A stretch of 64,000 nt of DNA from Promethearchaeota archaeon (GTDB taxonomy: Archaea; Asgardarchaeota; Lokiarchaeia; Sigyniarchaeales; SOKP01): positions 62,001 to 126,000 of the forward strand of contig JAHLWP010000001.1 in the NCBI GenBank assembly GCA_019057865.1, read 5' to 3'. The notes under the pieces are model-generated. The model did no database searches. It was not told where the DNA came from and saw only the letters and a list, made by a program, of their open reading frames with translations. The first letter of the stretch is position 1, and each line of letters begins with the position of its first letter. Below are positions 8,667-18,548 of the stretch, piece after piece. The translations under genes and the position numbers were made by a program.

Positions 8667-10157
8667 TTAAATTTTGATTATTAGCCCCCTTTTTCTCTCT
8701 AATCGTCTCAGTGGCTCTGGAATATTTTTAATTTTATTAAAATTTAAATCTAATATTCTAAGTGAAGGGAGTAAGGCAATTGATTCAGTTAATTGTTCAA
8801 GTTGATTTCCCCATAGATTTAATTCTTCTAATGAGGATAATTCTCCAATCCATTCAGGAAGAAAAGTGAAATTGTTCCAACTTAAATTAAGTTTTTTAAG
8901 AGTTTTTAAATTCTGAAATGATTCTGGCAAGCTAGAGAGTTGATTATTCCGTAAAATCAAATTTTCTAATGAAGTCAAGTTCCCTATCGAATCTGGTAGT
9001 TTAGTAATATCATTATCATATAAATGTAAGCTTTTCAGAGATTGAAATGAAGAAATCCAATTAGGAAGTTTCTTTATATTATTTCCACTCATACCTAATT
9101 TTTCTAATAAAGCAAGAGCTTTTATGCTGGTTGGAATTTCAAAAAAGTTATTCCAACCTAAATCAAGTTCGTTAATTGAATCGTTCAACCTAAATTCAAT
9201 TGAATTTAATTTATTTCCATGTAGATCTAAATTCTTAAGTGTTTTAAGAGATGTTATTGATTTAGGGATTTCATTCAGCATATTATTTCTCAAATTTAAT
9301 GTTTGGAGTAGTGATAAATTACATAAAGAATCAGGAAGAAGCCTTAATCTATTTGATTTTAAATTTAATTTTTTTAAGGATTTTAATTTGTTTATAGATT
9401 CTGGAAGTCTAATTAATTTATTATAACTTAAATCTAAAGATATAATTGAATCTGATTCATTTGAGATTTCTGATAGTTTTATTAAATGATTAAACCTTAG
9501 ATCAAGAACCTTAAGTTGCTTAAGAGAAAGTATAGAGTCAAAAAAATTTGTTAAAAAAATACCTTGTGGATCCACATTAGTTAAATCTAATTTAGTAATA
9601 TACCCCAAATTGTTAAATTCAAACTTTATATAACCAAACTTAATTTTTAAAAATGAGATGAAGTAATAATTAATTAATAGTTCTGCAAGATCTTTATGAG
9701 AAAAACTCTCAATCTTTTTTCTTTCAAAAACATCTTTTAAATTATATTTATATTTTTGATTATACAGGTTGTGTAATTTCTCAACTAAAATTGATTTAGA
9801 TTTCTTGTTATTAATTTCAGATAAAGTAGAAATTATTGTTATTAGACACATTAATGATGTTTCATTTTCAAGAGCCCATTTCATCGGTTCTAATGCTCTT
9901 TCTAGAAAAAGAGTTTTTATCAGAGATGCCGCTAAATTTCTTATATTTTCATTTGAATCAGAAATTAACAGATTCTCCAAAAGTTTATAAACTTTATCAT
10001 CCTTCGCCTGAATTTTTTCTAAAATCTTAATGCTCTCTAATCTGGTATCAACATTATCCGTATTATCAATTAAGGTAATTAATATTTCAAGTGCTGAATT
10101 ATAATCTAAATCTTTATTCTTTAAATCCTCATATATTGCTTTTGGAGTTAAAGGCAT
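8667..10157 (-). CDS. Leucine-rich repeat protein with HEAT-like N-terminus (paralog B)
   Basis: A 496-residue protein with the same architecture as paralog A. A helical HEAT-like module (residues about 1-150, containing ALEPMKWAL) is followed by about thirteen LRRs of about 23 residues (LPDSIGNLTSLENLxL pattern) from about 190 to the end. The opening residues (MPLTPKAIYEDLKN against MELTPSKIHKEYLKN) show recent common origin with the gene at 4976-6322. It carries no signal peptide or membrane segment. Its probable role is scaffolding through the LRR surface. It stands alone between the AOR ferredoxin and AMP phosphorylase genes. Confidence 0.8.
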   Translation of the reverse strand: MPLTPKAIYEDLKNKDLDYNSALEILITLIDNTDNVDTRLESIKILEKIQAKDDKVYKLLENLLISDSNENIRNLAASLIKTLFLERALEPMKWALENETSLMCLITIISTLSEINNKKSKSILVEKLHNLYNQKYKYNLKDVFERKKIESFSHKDLAELLINYYFISFLKIKFGYIKFEFNNLGYITKLDLTNVDPQGIFLTNFFDSILSLKQLKVLDLRFNHLIKLSEISNESDSIISLDLSYNKLIRLPESINKLKSLKKLNLKSNRLRLLPDSLCNLSLLQTLNLRNNMLNEIPKSITSLKTLKNLDLHGNKLNSIEFRLNDSINELDLGWNNFFEIPTSIKALALLEKLGMSGNNIKKLPNWISSFQSLKSLHLYDNDITKLPDSIGNLTSLENLILRNNQLSSLPESFQNLKTLKKLNLSWNNFTFLPEWIGELSSLEELNLWGNQLEQLTESIALLPSLRILDLNFNKIKNIPEPLRRLERKRGLIIKI

Positions 10158-10205
10158 TTTTTCTAATTTGTAGGTTAGACTAAATTCAAAAATGTAATAA
10201 GAAAA

Positions 10206-11744
10206 TTAAATTCTTTCAATCATCATTCCACCTAATACTATTGGACCACCAGTAGAATTATAAATTTTTTCTGCTCTTTTTAATTTAGATTGATTTTCTG
10301 AATAAATCCTAAAGACTAAATCACCATCTTTTATTCTTGCACCTTGTTTTTTTATAACTTCTATTCCAGAACTTTTTGAAAAGGGACACCCTGCAGCCTT
10401 AGCAATCTGATTAATTAATGCATTATTTATACCAGTTATATGTCCTCCCTTAGTGGCATGAAACTCCTTTATATACGGACCTAACTTGATTTCTTCAGGT
10501 TTTATATTAGGGTCCCCTCCTTGAACTCCTATAATTTTTTTCATTGTATCATAAGCCTTACCAGATTGTAATATTTCTTTAGCCAATTTTTGTCCTATTC
10601 CCTTTTGAGCTTTACCCCCCATTTCAAGAAGAATTCCTGCTAAATCAGTTGCTTTTTCTATTAAAGAATTAGGTCCGGCGGAATAGTCCATTAACAGTGT
10701 AAGCGCCTCCTTAGCTTCTAATGCAGGTCCAACAGCATGGCCAATTGGTTGATGAGCTAGAGTTAACGCGCATTCTGCTTCTACCCCAACATTCTTAGCT
10801 ATTTCTTTGAAAATATAAGCGAAATTTTTTCCGTCATTTGGGGTAGGAAATTTAGTCCCTGGACCAACAGGGATATCTAAAACTAATTTTTTTACTCCCA
10901 TACTTATTTTTTTAGCAAGAATAGATGGAATCATTAAACCTACAGGATCCATATGCAGGGGTCGTTCAATTTCTATTAAGATATTATCTGCAGGAGCTAT
11001 ATCGAGGGCTCCTCCCCAGACTACACAGGCTTTTTCTTCAGATATAATTTTCTTTACTTCTTCTGAATCAAAGATAACCGGGGCTAAAACTTCCATTGAA
11101 TCTGCAGTTCCAGATGGTGATGTTATTGCTCTTGTAGATGTTTTAGGGATTATTAAACCCGCAGTTGCCACTACTGGTACTATAATAAGAGACACTTTAT
11201 TACCTGGAACCCCTCCTGTTGAATGCTTGTCATATACATCTGGACCAAAATCAAATGTTTCTCCACTTCTTGCTTCTGCTAGGGTAAGAGCGGTCATTTC
11301 TTCGTTATCCATCCCCAGAATATTTACACTTGTTATAAAAGCTGCTAGATCAATTCGAGAAAGAAGTCCAGTAGCTGCATCACTAATAATCTTGTTGAGT
11401 TCTTCACTATTTAGTTTATTACCTTTAATTTTCTTTTGAATAAACCTAAAGGAATCTGGTAATTCTGCAGGTTTTATCGATAATACCATATTATCTTTAA
11501 TCTCTCTTTTCTCTTTTAAAATATCCAATGAAATACCAATCTCTCCTGGACTCACAATGGAATTGGAATAATCTATTTGCAGTATACCAATCCAGTATCT
11601 TTCTTCTAATGATTTTGATCCTATATTTTTAACTATTAGGCGATCTCCGGCTTTTTGCCCAAGAACTTGAGCATCCTTTACATTAATAATAATATCCTTC
11701 TTATTTCCTGTTTCATAATTGATTTTTTTTACCTTTAGCTTCAT
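10206..11744 (-). CDS. deoA: AMP phosphorylase (archaeal thymidine phosphorylase family)
   Basis: A 512-residue member of the thymidine/AMP phosphorylase family. The roughly 90-residue N-terminal extension before the phosphorylase fold and the KHSTGGVPGNK segment followed by SRAITSPSGTADSMEV-type sequence are typical of archaeal AMP phosphorylase. That enzyme converts NMP and phosphate to base and ribose-1,5-bisphosphate. In many archaea the product goes to R15P isomerase and RuBisCO, neither of which is in this window. A PhnN-type kinase at 63350 could instead turn ribose-1,5-bisphosphate into PRPP; that link is inference. It has no close operon partner. Confidence 0.9.
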   Translation of the reverse strand: MKLKVKKINYETGNKKDIIINVKDAQVLGQKAGDRLIVKNIGSKSLEERYWIGILQIDYSNSIVSPGEIGISLDILKEKREIKDNMVLSIKPAELPDSFRFIQKKIKGNKLNSEELNKIISDAATGLLSRIDLAAFITSVNILGMDNEEMTALTLAEARSGETFDFGPDVYDKHSTGGVPGNKVSLIIVPVVATAGLIIPKTSTRAITSPSGTADSMEVLAPVIFDSEEVKKIISEEKACVVWGGALDIAPADNILIEIERPLHMDPVGLMIPSILAKKISMGVKKLVLDIPVGPGTKFPTPNDGKNFAYIFKEIAKNVGVEAECALTLAHQPIGHAVGPALEAKEALTLLMDYSAGPNSLIEKATDLAGILLEMGGKAQKGIGQKLAKEILQSGKAYDTMKKIIGVQGGDPNIKPEEIKLGPYIKEFHATKGGHITGINNALINQIAKAAGCPFSKSSGIEVIKKQGARIKDGDLVFRIYSENQSKLKRAEKIYNSTGGPIVLGGMMIERI

Positions 11745-11900
11745 AATTTTAAATTTTATTTAATTATGTATTATTTAGAAAATTTAACTAAATAAATTTA
11801 TTTATGAGCTTAGTATTTCTATTGCCTATTTTATTATATTAGAGGTTAGAAGGTTTTAATTCAAGAAAAAATGAATAATTAAAAATAAAAAAAAAGGTAA

Positions 11901-14201
11901 TTAAGCTGGAGAAATCTTATCTTCTGCGGCTCTTATGATTTCGAGATAGTAATCAGTATAATATTTGTTTACAATTGTTCGATATCTAGAAAGAAAATCT
12001 GTGATTTCTCGCATCAATGATATAATTTTATTAGGTTCAATTAAAGTTTCAAGTCTTTCTCTGAATTCAGTGAGTTTTGCTCTTACTCCTCGTATAACTT
12101 GTTCTTCTACATCAATAGGAAAGTATTTAGTTACAATTATTTCGGCTTCTTTAAAGAGAGTTGTTTCTCCTTTCCAAGATTTTAGATGTGTACCAAAGCG
12201 ATCTTCAAATGCCTCTGAAAACTTTCGAATACGTTTATGTATTATTGGTAGATCCTTTTCTCCTAATAATGCTGTTGTAGTATAATTTCCATGAAAGAGT
12301 AGTACTTTTTTATCTTCTTGATCTACAGTACGAAGCGCTTTTTTACTACCTGTAGCTTCTCGTACAAAATTAGTAAGTGCTGCAATCATTCCAGATATAA
12401 GAGCAGGATCTTGAATTTCAATTCCAAAAGAATACTCATACAGACTTAAACCGTCTTTTGTTAAAATAAATAAATTTCTCAATGACTTCTGCCAATTTCT
12501 TTGCATGATATATCTGCGGGACACAAAGGCAACAGGAATAGCAGCAAGAGCTATACCTGTTATTAATGCTACATAAAATAATATATCAACTGGTTCTTCT
12601 ATTACAAATGTTGTTGAAAAGTAGGCGATTTCTTCACCATTTGTCCAGAAAATGGTAACTTCATAAGATCCTTTCTTAAATCCTGAACCTAATTTAATCT
12701 CTGAACTACTCATGGTTCCGTTAATTGCAGTCAAACCAGTTTCATTATGAAGTATTTGACCTGAAGAGGATCTTATAATAATCTGTCCAGTTCCTCCCGT
12801 CATTGGTTCATTAAGAGAATTAAATATTTCTGCATCAAGTCTAATTGTCTGGCCTGTTTCAAAAGTGATTTTATCTATAAAATCTCCTCCTTTTTTAAGT
12901 TTAGTACTTATAGTATGACAGTAGTTGGGGGAATGGAAGATTCCCGTATAAGTACCTCGTTCTAAAGGTGGTCCAAAAAGTGTAGTAATTCCATAGTAAG
13001 AATGATTATAAAGATTTATTGGACCAAAAAAGATTTGTTCTACCTCATATCCATAAGGATTATAGAATCCCATAAAATCCCAATCCCTCTCAAATAAAAA
13101 GAAATAACCAAAAGTGAGAATTTCGTATGGATATTCAATAGTCCATTCTATTTTATTTTCATCAACATAGTAAGTTCCAGTTGCATTAATAAGATGAATG
13201 TAAAAAGCTTCAATATAAACTTGGCAAGACTCGATTGTCTGGTTAGTAACTACTGTAATATTAAAATCGGTGGTTACTGGTGCATCGAGAGCGATAGAAT
13301 AATATGCTTCATATCCCATAAATCCCCATGAGCTTGGTTGATAAATTGGATCAATAATTTCATCGTTAATTATATACTTAAGGCCTATATCCGCTGGATT
13401 AACTAATGTTGAATAAGTAAATTTACATAACATATCAACAGTGTCATCATTAGGGATAGGTAACAAATTTACCCCATCAAAACTTCTGGTAATACCTTTA
13501 TTAAAAGTTGAATTTTTATATTGTTCTGCTTTCCAAAAATCGTTAGGGAAAGGAATAGAAGCTTCTCCCGATATAATAATAAAGAGAAAATTATATTTTT
13601 TACCCGGCTCAAAAATATTAGGATGGGGATCGAAAGAAACCCATTCTTGTCTATCCCATTTATGATCTTCTTGATACATCCAATCAATTTCTTCGGTGAA
13701 ATCCTCATTAAAAATTTGAAGGAGCATGTAATACCAATCAAATGGTTCTACTATTAAACTATAATTTAAATAAATTGATATTTCATCTATCGCAATTAAA
13801 TCATCCACCGTAAACTCTTGTGTATATGCTATTGCTGGTGCTAGGCTTATTTGATTAGATATATTGTCTGCTATAATAAATTCCCCCAAATATGATTCAT
13901 TTATAAGATTATCTGTCCAGATTTCCAAATTATTTATTTTATATTCAACACCATTAAAAGATGCATTGTGACGGACGATATTAGTGCTAGATTTTTGATC
14001 CGACCAAAAAGAAAAAGAAGAATTGCGTTCATAATATAGTATTGAGATATCTCCATCATAATCTCCTGTAAATGTATCACCATTTGCAAGATGCAAGCCA
14101 TTTGATGTTTTTAATTGTTCATTTGTAGTATTATATCCTAGATATATAATCGAAAATATAACTAAACAACTAATAACTAAAACTTTTGAGTTTTTAGACA
14201 T
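11901..14201 (-). CDS. Membrane receptor-like protein: extracellular domain, one TM, cytoplasmic roadblock/longin-like domain
   Basis: A 766-residue protein. Residues 1-28 form a signal peptide or signal anchor (KVLVISCLVIFSIIYLGY). Residues about 30-535 form a large beta-rich extracellular region with many aromatic residues and Asn-x-Ser/Thr sites. An Ig-like domain lies near 460-535. A transmembrane helix follows at about 540-562 (ILFYVALITGIALAAIPVAF). The cytoplasmic tail, about 565-766, starts LRNLFILTKDGLSLYEYSFG. This matches the start of the longin/roadblock-like modules linked to small-GTPase control in Asgard archaea. The tail ends in a helical, possibly coiled-coil segment. The architecture suggests an outside-in sensor. 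The ligand and the GTPase partner are not visible here. Confidence 0.65.
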   Translation of the reverse strand: MSKNSKVLVISCLVIFSIIYLGYNTTNEQLKTSNGLHLANGDTFTGDYDGDISILYYERNSSFSFWSDQKSSTNIVRHNASFNGVEYKINNLEIWTDNLINESYLGEFIIADNISNQISLAPAIAYTQEFTVDDLIAIDEISIYLNYSLIVEPFDWYYMLLQIFNEDFTEEIDWMYQEDHKWDRQEWVSFDPHPNIFEPGKKYNFLFIIISGEASIPFPNDFWKAEQYKNSTFNKGITRSFDGVNLLPIPNDDTVDMLCKFTYSTLVNPADIGLKYIINDEIIDPIYQPSSWGFMGYEAYYSIALDAPVTTDFNITVVTNQTIESCQVYIEAFYIHLINATGTYYVDENKIEWTIEYPYEILTFGYFFLFERDWDFMGFYNPYGYEVEQIFFGPINLYNHSYYGITTLFGPPLERGTYTGIFHSPNYCHTISTKLKKGGDFIDKITFETGQTIRLDAEIFNSLNEPMTGGTGQIIIRSSSGQILHNETGLTAINGTMSSSEIKLGSGFKKGSYEVTIFWTNGEEIAYFSTTFVIEEPVDILFYVALITGIALAAIPVAFVSRRYIMQRNWQKSLRNLFILTKDGLSLYEYSFGIEIQDPALISGMIAALTNFVREATGSKKALRTVDQEDKKVLLFHGNYTTTALLGEKDLPIIHKRIRKFSEAFEDRFGTHLKSWKGETTLFKEAEIIVTKYFPIDVEEQVIRGVRAKLTEFRERLETLIEPNKIISLMREITDFLSRYRTIVNKYYTDYYLEIIRAAEDKISPA

Positions 14202-14550
14202 AATTTAAACCCCATGTAGTACAAAAATTTAATTTAATTATAAAATTAATAAAAATTTCTATATATATAACTAACTTTTAACAAGAATATGTATTCTTTA
14301 TTCTCGTAAGATTCTAACTCTATATTACAAATTTAAATATAGTTTTATAAAACGATCTGGTAAATTTTTGAATTAAAAAATCTTTAAAACACAAATCTTC
14401 GTTCAAATTGTAAAGTCATCAATTATGGTAAATTTTTAAGTATGTAGTTAATATTGTACTGTACCAATTTTATTGGTTTTCAATAATAATCCTAGAATTT
14501 GAAAAAGTGAACTAAGATCCCTTACTTTTTAAGTATTAGAAAGATGGAAC
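14202..14550. other. 349-base intergenic region without a gene
   Basis: No credible ORF or RNA gene is seen on either strand. It holds the upstream region of the receptor gene (AT-rich, with TATA-like tracts such as TATATATAA near 14264) and the 3' flank of the TPR gene. A perfect short inverted repeat, ACCAATTTTATTGGT, lies at 14463-14477. It has no T tract in the TPR direction, so its role is unknown. Confidence 0.5.
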
Positions 14551-15855
14551 TTATAATTTTATTGAAAACGGGAATTCTTTGGTTTCTGTTATTTGGTTTG
14601 AATCGGGATCTTTAAAAGTGGTGTCAATTTTAATGGTATAATCTCCGGCTTCTAAAGGTTTAAGATTAATTTCCCACTTTATATCTTCGTTTGGCTTAAG
14701 AGAATATATTTGTTTCTTTAATGTTCCTCTCATTACTTTCATTTCATCTGGAAAGTCAACTTCCACATTAAGATCTAAGGCCTCTCCTTCACTTTTATTC
14801 TCTAGTAAAATTTCTAATGGAAAAGTTTTGTCAATGAGGGGTGGTCTTAAATTTTTTATTGATACGTCTAATGAGGGAGGAGGAGATATTAGATTTGGGG
14901 TTAAATGTTGAGATGTTGTGTGATAAAAAATCAATTTACCATCCAATTCTGAAGTTAATATAATTGGTCCTATGAAGGGCTTTTCTAATTGAAAATGAGG
15001 CTTAATTTTGAATATCAATTTATTAATTTGTCCTGGTTTTAATATAATGGGCAATTCTGGTTTCTCTTGAGTAGTAAAATTATCAGAAATCTTTATTCCT
15101 ATTTTTGTGATTATTAATTCATTTATTTGATAATTGTAGAATACATAGTCTGAGATTTCTAATAGAGGTTTAGTATTAATTTCTAAAGTCAAAGTTATCA
15201 ATTCATTTGTGGTATATACCTCTTTATCTAGACTTAAATTTGTTTTTAATGAGTTGTAAGTGTTTACCAAAACTAATGCCTTTTTCGCAAGTATTTTTTC
15301 AGGCTCTCGAAAATTAAATTTCTGAAAATCATGCTCTATCTTTTCTAAATACTTAATTTTTTTATCATTTATTGCGATAGTTAAATCTTTGACTAGTCTT
15401 ATTAAACTATTTTCTTTAAAATACCTGTCATCAACATAATTTTTAAATTTTTTAACTAAATTCAAACCCTCTTCCTGTCTTCCTTTAATAAGTAAACATA
15501 AATATGATAAACATGAAAATAATAAGAAATTATAATATCGATCGTTAGAATTTTTTAAATTTGGTACATAATCTAATGCTGTTTTATAGAAATCAAATGC
15601 TTCAATAAAATTATTATTAAAAAGAGATGTCCCCCCGGCATTTCTTAAGGAATCTATACTTTGAAAGAATTTTTCAATTTCTAAATAAGATTTTGCTGCA
15701 TTTAAAAAACATACTTTTGCCGTTTCATAATCCCCTAAATTTACATAAGAATTTCCCAAAGATGTAAAAATTTTTGCAGCTTTTTTATACTGCATTGCAT
15801 TATATAATCGATTAGCTCGATTTAACAATTTTTCAATGTCTTTTCCCATTTTCAA
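14551..15855 (-). CDS. TPR protein with C-terminal Ig-like beta domain
   Basis: A 434-residue protein. Residues about 1-110 are tetratricopeptide-like helical hairpins (AKIFTSLGNSYVNLGDYETAKVCFLNAAKSYLE and so on), resembling the helical array of alpha-SNAP-type proteins. Helices continue to about 200. Residues about 205-320 and 325-434 look like two beta-sandwich domains. The last (SPPPSLDVSIKNLRPPLIDKT, then L-x-N-K-S-x-G-E-A) has the CARDB/Ig-like pattern. No signal peptide is present, so it is probably cytoplasmic despite the Ig-like fold. It lies downstream of the selenoprotein operon but is separated from it by the SECIS-containing spacer. The function is unknown. Confidence 0.6.
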   Translation of the reverse strand: MKMGKDIEKLLNRANRLYNAMQYKKAAKIFTSLGNSYVNLGDYETAKVCFLNAAKSYLEIEKFFQSIDSLRNAGGTSLFNNNFIEAFDFYKTALDYVPNLKNSNDRYYNFLLFSCLSYLCLLIKGRQEEGLNLVKKFKNYVDDRYFKENSLIRLVKDLTIAINDKKIKYLEKIEHDFQKFNFREPEKILAKKALVLVNTYNSLKTNLSLDKEVYTTNELITLTLEINTKPLLEISDYVFYNYQINELIITKIGIKISDNFTTQEKPELPIILKPGQINKLIFKIKPHFQLEKPFIGPIILTSELDGKLIFYHTTSQHLTPNLISPPPSLDVSIKNLRPPLIDKTFPLEILLENKSEGEALDLNVEVDFPDEMKVMRGTLKKQIYSLKPNEDIKWEINLKPLEAGDYTIKIDTTFKDPDSNQITETKEFPFSIKL

Positions 15856-15884
15856 CTCACTTTAATAAAGAATTAATTATTATT

Positions 15885-15957
15885 TTATGTGTTAATGGTG
15901 CAACCATTTCTTCAACTGAGTTCTCATTTTTCTAACTCAGAATCATTAGACACATTT
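15885..15957 (-). promoter_or_regulatory. Candidate SECIS element in the 3' UTR of the hdrA-mvhD operon
   Basis: On the minus strand, 18 bases after the mvhD stop, the RNA reads A-AUGA, then nine bases, an A-rich 11-base loop (AGAAAAATGAG), nine bases, then GA. The nine-base arms contain a perfect 7-bp stem (CTGAGTT/AACTCAG). A short TCT/AGA helix and an outer ATGTGT/ACACAT pairing (15950-15955 with 15887-15892) enclose it. AUGA and GA opposite each other form the core of eukaryotic SECIS elements, and lokiarchaeal SECIS elements are reported to look eukaryote-like. The same plan recurs at 26311-26355. Fold and function are inferred by eye. Confidence 0.6.
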
Positions 15958-15963
15958 TTCATT

Positions 15964-16443
15964 CTATTCGGTTTTTTTCTTTTTTTGTCCATTTGAATCC
16001 TTATTTTTTTCTAATAATAAAGATTCCTTTATAGGGTTGCTGCCTAAATTCTCAATGATCTCTGAAATTCTAATCATTTCTTCTTGAAATATCTGACCCT
16101 CTGCAGAGCTGCAATGAAACATTACGATTCTATCTGGTGATAGTCCAGTAGTCTTTAAAATTTCTTTAGCATAATTTACATTTCTTTCTGCTATAAGATT
16201 TCCAGTCTCATAGTCACATTCTCCTTCATATCATCCAGCCACTATAACACCATCAGCACCCTTTCCAATCGCTCGCATCAATAAACTTGGAGTTACTCGA
16301 CCTGTGCAATTTATTCTTACCGGTCTTATTGTTGCAGGATATTGAGCTCGAATTGTCCCTGCCATGTCAGCCCCTCCATATCCTCATTTCCAACAGAGAA
16401 AAGCTAATATTTTTTTATCTCTACTTTCTGTTATTTTTATCAC
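15964..16443 (-). CDS. mvhD: Methyl-viologen-reducing hydrogenase delta subunit (MvhD/VhuD-like), selenoprotein with two Sec
   Basis: This gene is missing from the ORF track because it contains two in-frame UGA codons. Read through, it encodes 159 residues that match the MvhD/FrhD family, the [2Fe-2S] protein that passes electrons to HdrA. The family motif C-x-x-C-x-Y-x-G-A-D appears as C-W-K-U-G-Y-G-G-A-D with Sec20. The family segment V-x-G-C-x-x-G-x-C appears as V-A-G-U-Y-E-G-E-C with Sec71. Both UGA codons therefore replace conserved cysteines. The start is ambiguous: GTG at 16443, or an ATA nine bases later preceded by the ribosome-binding motif GAGGTG. It begins four bases after the hdrA stop, so it is cotranscribed. 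A Lys-rich tail ends the protein. VhuD is a known selenoprotein in Methanococcus. Confidence 0.88.
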
Positions 16444-16447
16444 CTCT

Positions 16448-18430
16448 TTATATTTCCTCTAATATTGCATCAATTTGCTTTTCATATTGAGGTTCTCGAT
16501 AATATCTTAAAGTTATTGCTTCTGAAGGGCAATTAGCTAAACAAGATCCACAACCTCTGCATAATATCTCGTTTACTTCCGCTCCATCATCCATTAACTG
16601 TATTGCGTCATAAGGACAATTTAACTCACACAGGCCACACTTCGCGCATTTTTCTTTATCAACTGTAGCACGTATTAATCTTATTCTATAAATTTCTTTC
16701 CCCATTAATCTTGAAAGTGATGATGCCGCCGCTCTACCTTGAACAATTGACTCAGCTATAGATTTAGGGCCTTGAGATACTCCTGCAAGCACAATACCTG
16801 GAATTTTTGTATCTATAGGATTTAATCTTGAATGAAACTCTTTAAAAAATCCATCTTGGCTGGTTTCAAGTTTTAGGATCTTCTGAAGCTTATCGTTACC
16901 TTTTGTTGGAACCATTGATGCTGATAAAACTACTAAATCATATTCGAGTTCTTTTATTCCTAATGATTCTCTAAGAGTATTTTGGATAATGACCTTAATA
17001 TTATGAGTATCAGGATCTTCTTTTAACTTAGAAATATTAGTTCTGATGTATCGAATACCTTCCTTTCGTGATGCAGTAAAATATTCTTCATAACCTTTAC
17101 CAGCAGCTCTTATATCCATATAAGCTACATCAATCTGAGTATCAGGATAATGTTGTTTAATTAATTTCGAGTTCTTAATTGCTATCATACAACAAACACC
17201 TGAACTACAATATGTATTTTTGTTTAAATCTCTTGAACCTACACATTGAATAAATAAAACATTTTTCGGTATTTTACCGTCAGAGGGTCTTACAAGATGC
17301 CCAAGTGTGGGTCCATTAGGAGCTAAAATTCTTTCTAGTTTCAATTCTGTAATTACATTTGGATATATATTATATCCAAGGTAGCCTGTTTCGGGTTCGT
17401 ATTCATCCCACCCTGTTGCTACAAGAACCGATCCTACTTTTAAAGTAACAAGTTCATCTTGTTGATCAAAATTAATTGCATCTAATTCACAGGCTTTCTG
17501 GCATAATCCACATTTAATACATTGGTTCATATCTATTTGAGCTATAGAAGGGACTGCTTGAGCAAAGGAAACATAGATAGCCTTTCTTGGGTTTAATCCT
17601 TCATTGAATTCATCATAACCATAAACAGGGCAAGGTTCGATACATGCTCCACACCCATTACATTCGTTTGTAACATATCGTGCTTTTTTCCTGATTGTTA
17701 CATCAAAGTTTCCCACAAATCCAGATATATCCTCCATTTCACTATAAGTATAAAGATTCAACCCAGGAGTTCTTGTCGCTTGAAGCATGACTGGTCCTAG
17801 AATTCATATACTACAATCATCAGTAGGAAATGTTCGGTCTAACAATGCCATTTTTCCACCTATAGTGGGACTCTTCTCAACTAGATGGACTTCAAATCCT
17901 TGTTCTGCTAAGTCAATAGCAGCAGTTAAACCAGCGACACCCCCACCAATTATTAATGCTTTTTGAGTTATATCTACTTCTTTAATTAAAATTTTCTCTA
18001 AAACAGCAGCTCTAGCGACTCCGGATCTAATGGCATCTTCTGCTACTTTTTGGGCACCAGGTTTATCATCTCGATGTACAAAACTAGCATGTTCTCTAAT
18101 ATTTACAAATTCTAAGTATGAAGGATCTAATCCCATCGACTCTAAAACGCTTTGAAACACAGGTTCATGAGTTATAGGGGTGCATGATGCTACAATTAAT
18201 CTATTTGCATTACTTTCATTCATATTTTCTTTTATAAATTCAGCTCCAGGCTCTGTACAGAGACTAATATAATCAGAAGCTCCAACTACATTAGGTAATG
18301 CTTTTGAAAATTCAACTAGTGCTCTGCAATCAATTATTTCAGCAATATTAATACCTCACTGACAGACAGCAACATAAATTTTCGGTATTTCTCCGATATC
18401 TTTAATTTCTTCGTGTTTGGTTTCTACCAT
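16448..18430 (-). CDS. hdrA: Heterodisulfide reductase subunit A-like, selenoprotein with two Sec
   Basis: The ORF track shows this as two fragments (16448-17788 and 17804-18223). Reading from the ATG at 18430 through two in-frame UGA codons gives one 660-residue HdrA. Sec25 sits in V-C-Q-U-G-I-N-I, where relatives have C-H-C-G-x-N-I. Sec209 sits in D-D-C-S-I-U-I-L-G-P, where relatives have C-S-I-C-I-L-G-P. The FAD-binding GGGVAGLTAA segment, GGKMA, and four cysteine-rich 4Fe-4S motifs (for example CNGCGACIEPC, CIKCGLCQKAC, CAKCGLCELNC, CRGCGSCLANC) are intact. HdrA is the flavin subunit that bifurcates electrons between ferredoxin and a disulfide-type acceptor. Here it is followed by mvhD; hdrB and hdrC are not in the window. 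A GGAGG lies about 35 bases upstream of this ATG. Confidence 0.9.
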
Positions 18431-18548
18431 TGCATATCATTCCATTATGTAATTTTTGTTTGTCCTCCAAAAATTCGTATTTTTTTTAATTATAAATCTA
18501 AATATTATATTTTAATTAAATAAATTTAAATCAAAAATGTTTGTATAT

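Noticed and set aside
17788-17804. hdrA looks like a pseudogene split by a stop codon
   Set aside because: The stop is UGA at a conserved cysteine, the flanking frame is intact, and the next gene shows the same pattern twice. Selenocysteine explains all four better than decay.
18431-18448. A further in-frame ATG-GAA-TGA upstream of the hdrA start, suggesting a fifth Sec
   Set aside because: It would add only a few residues with no conserved match, and the ATG at 18430 gives the normal HdrA beginning.
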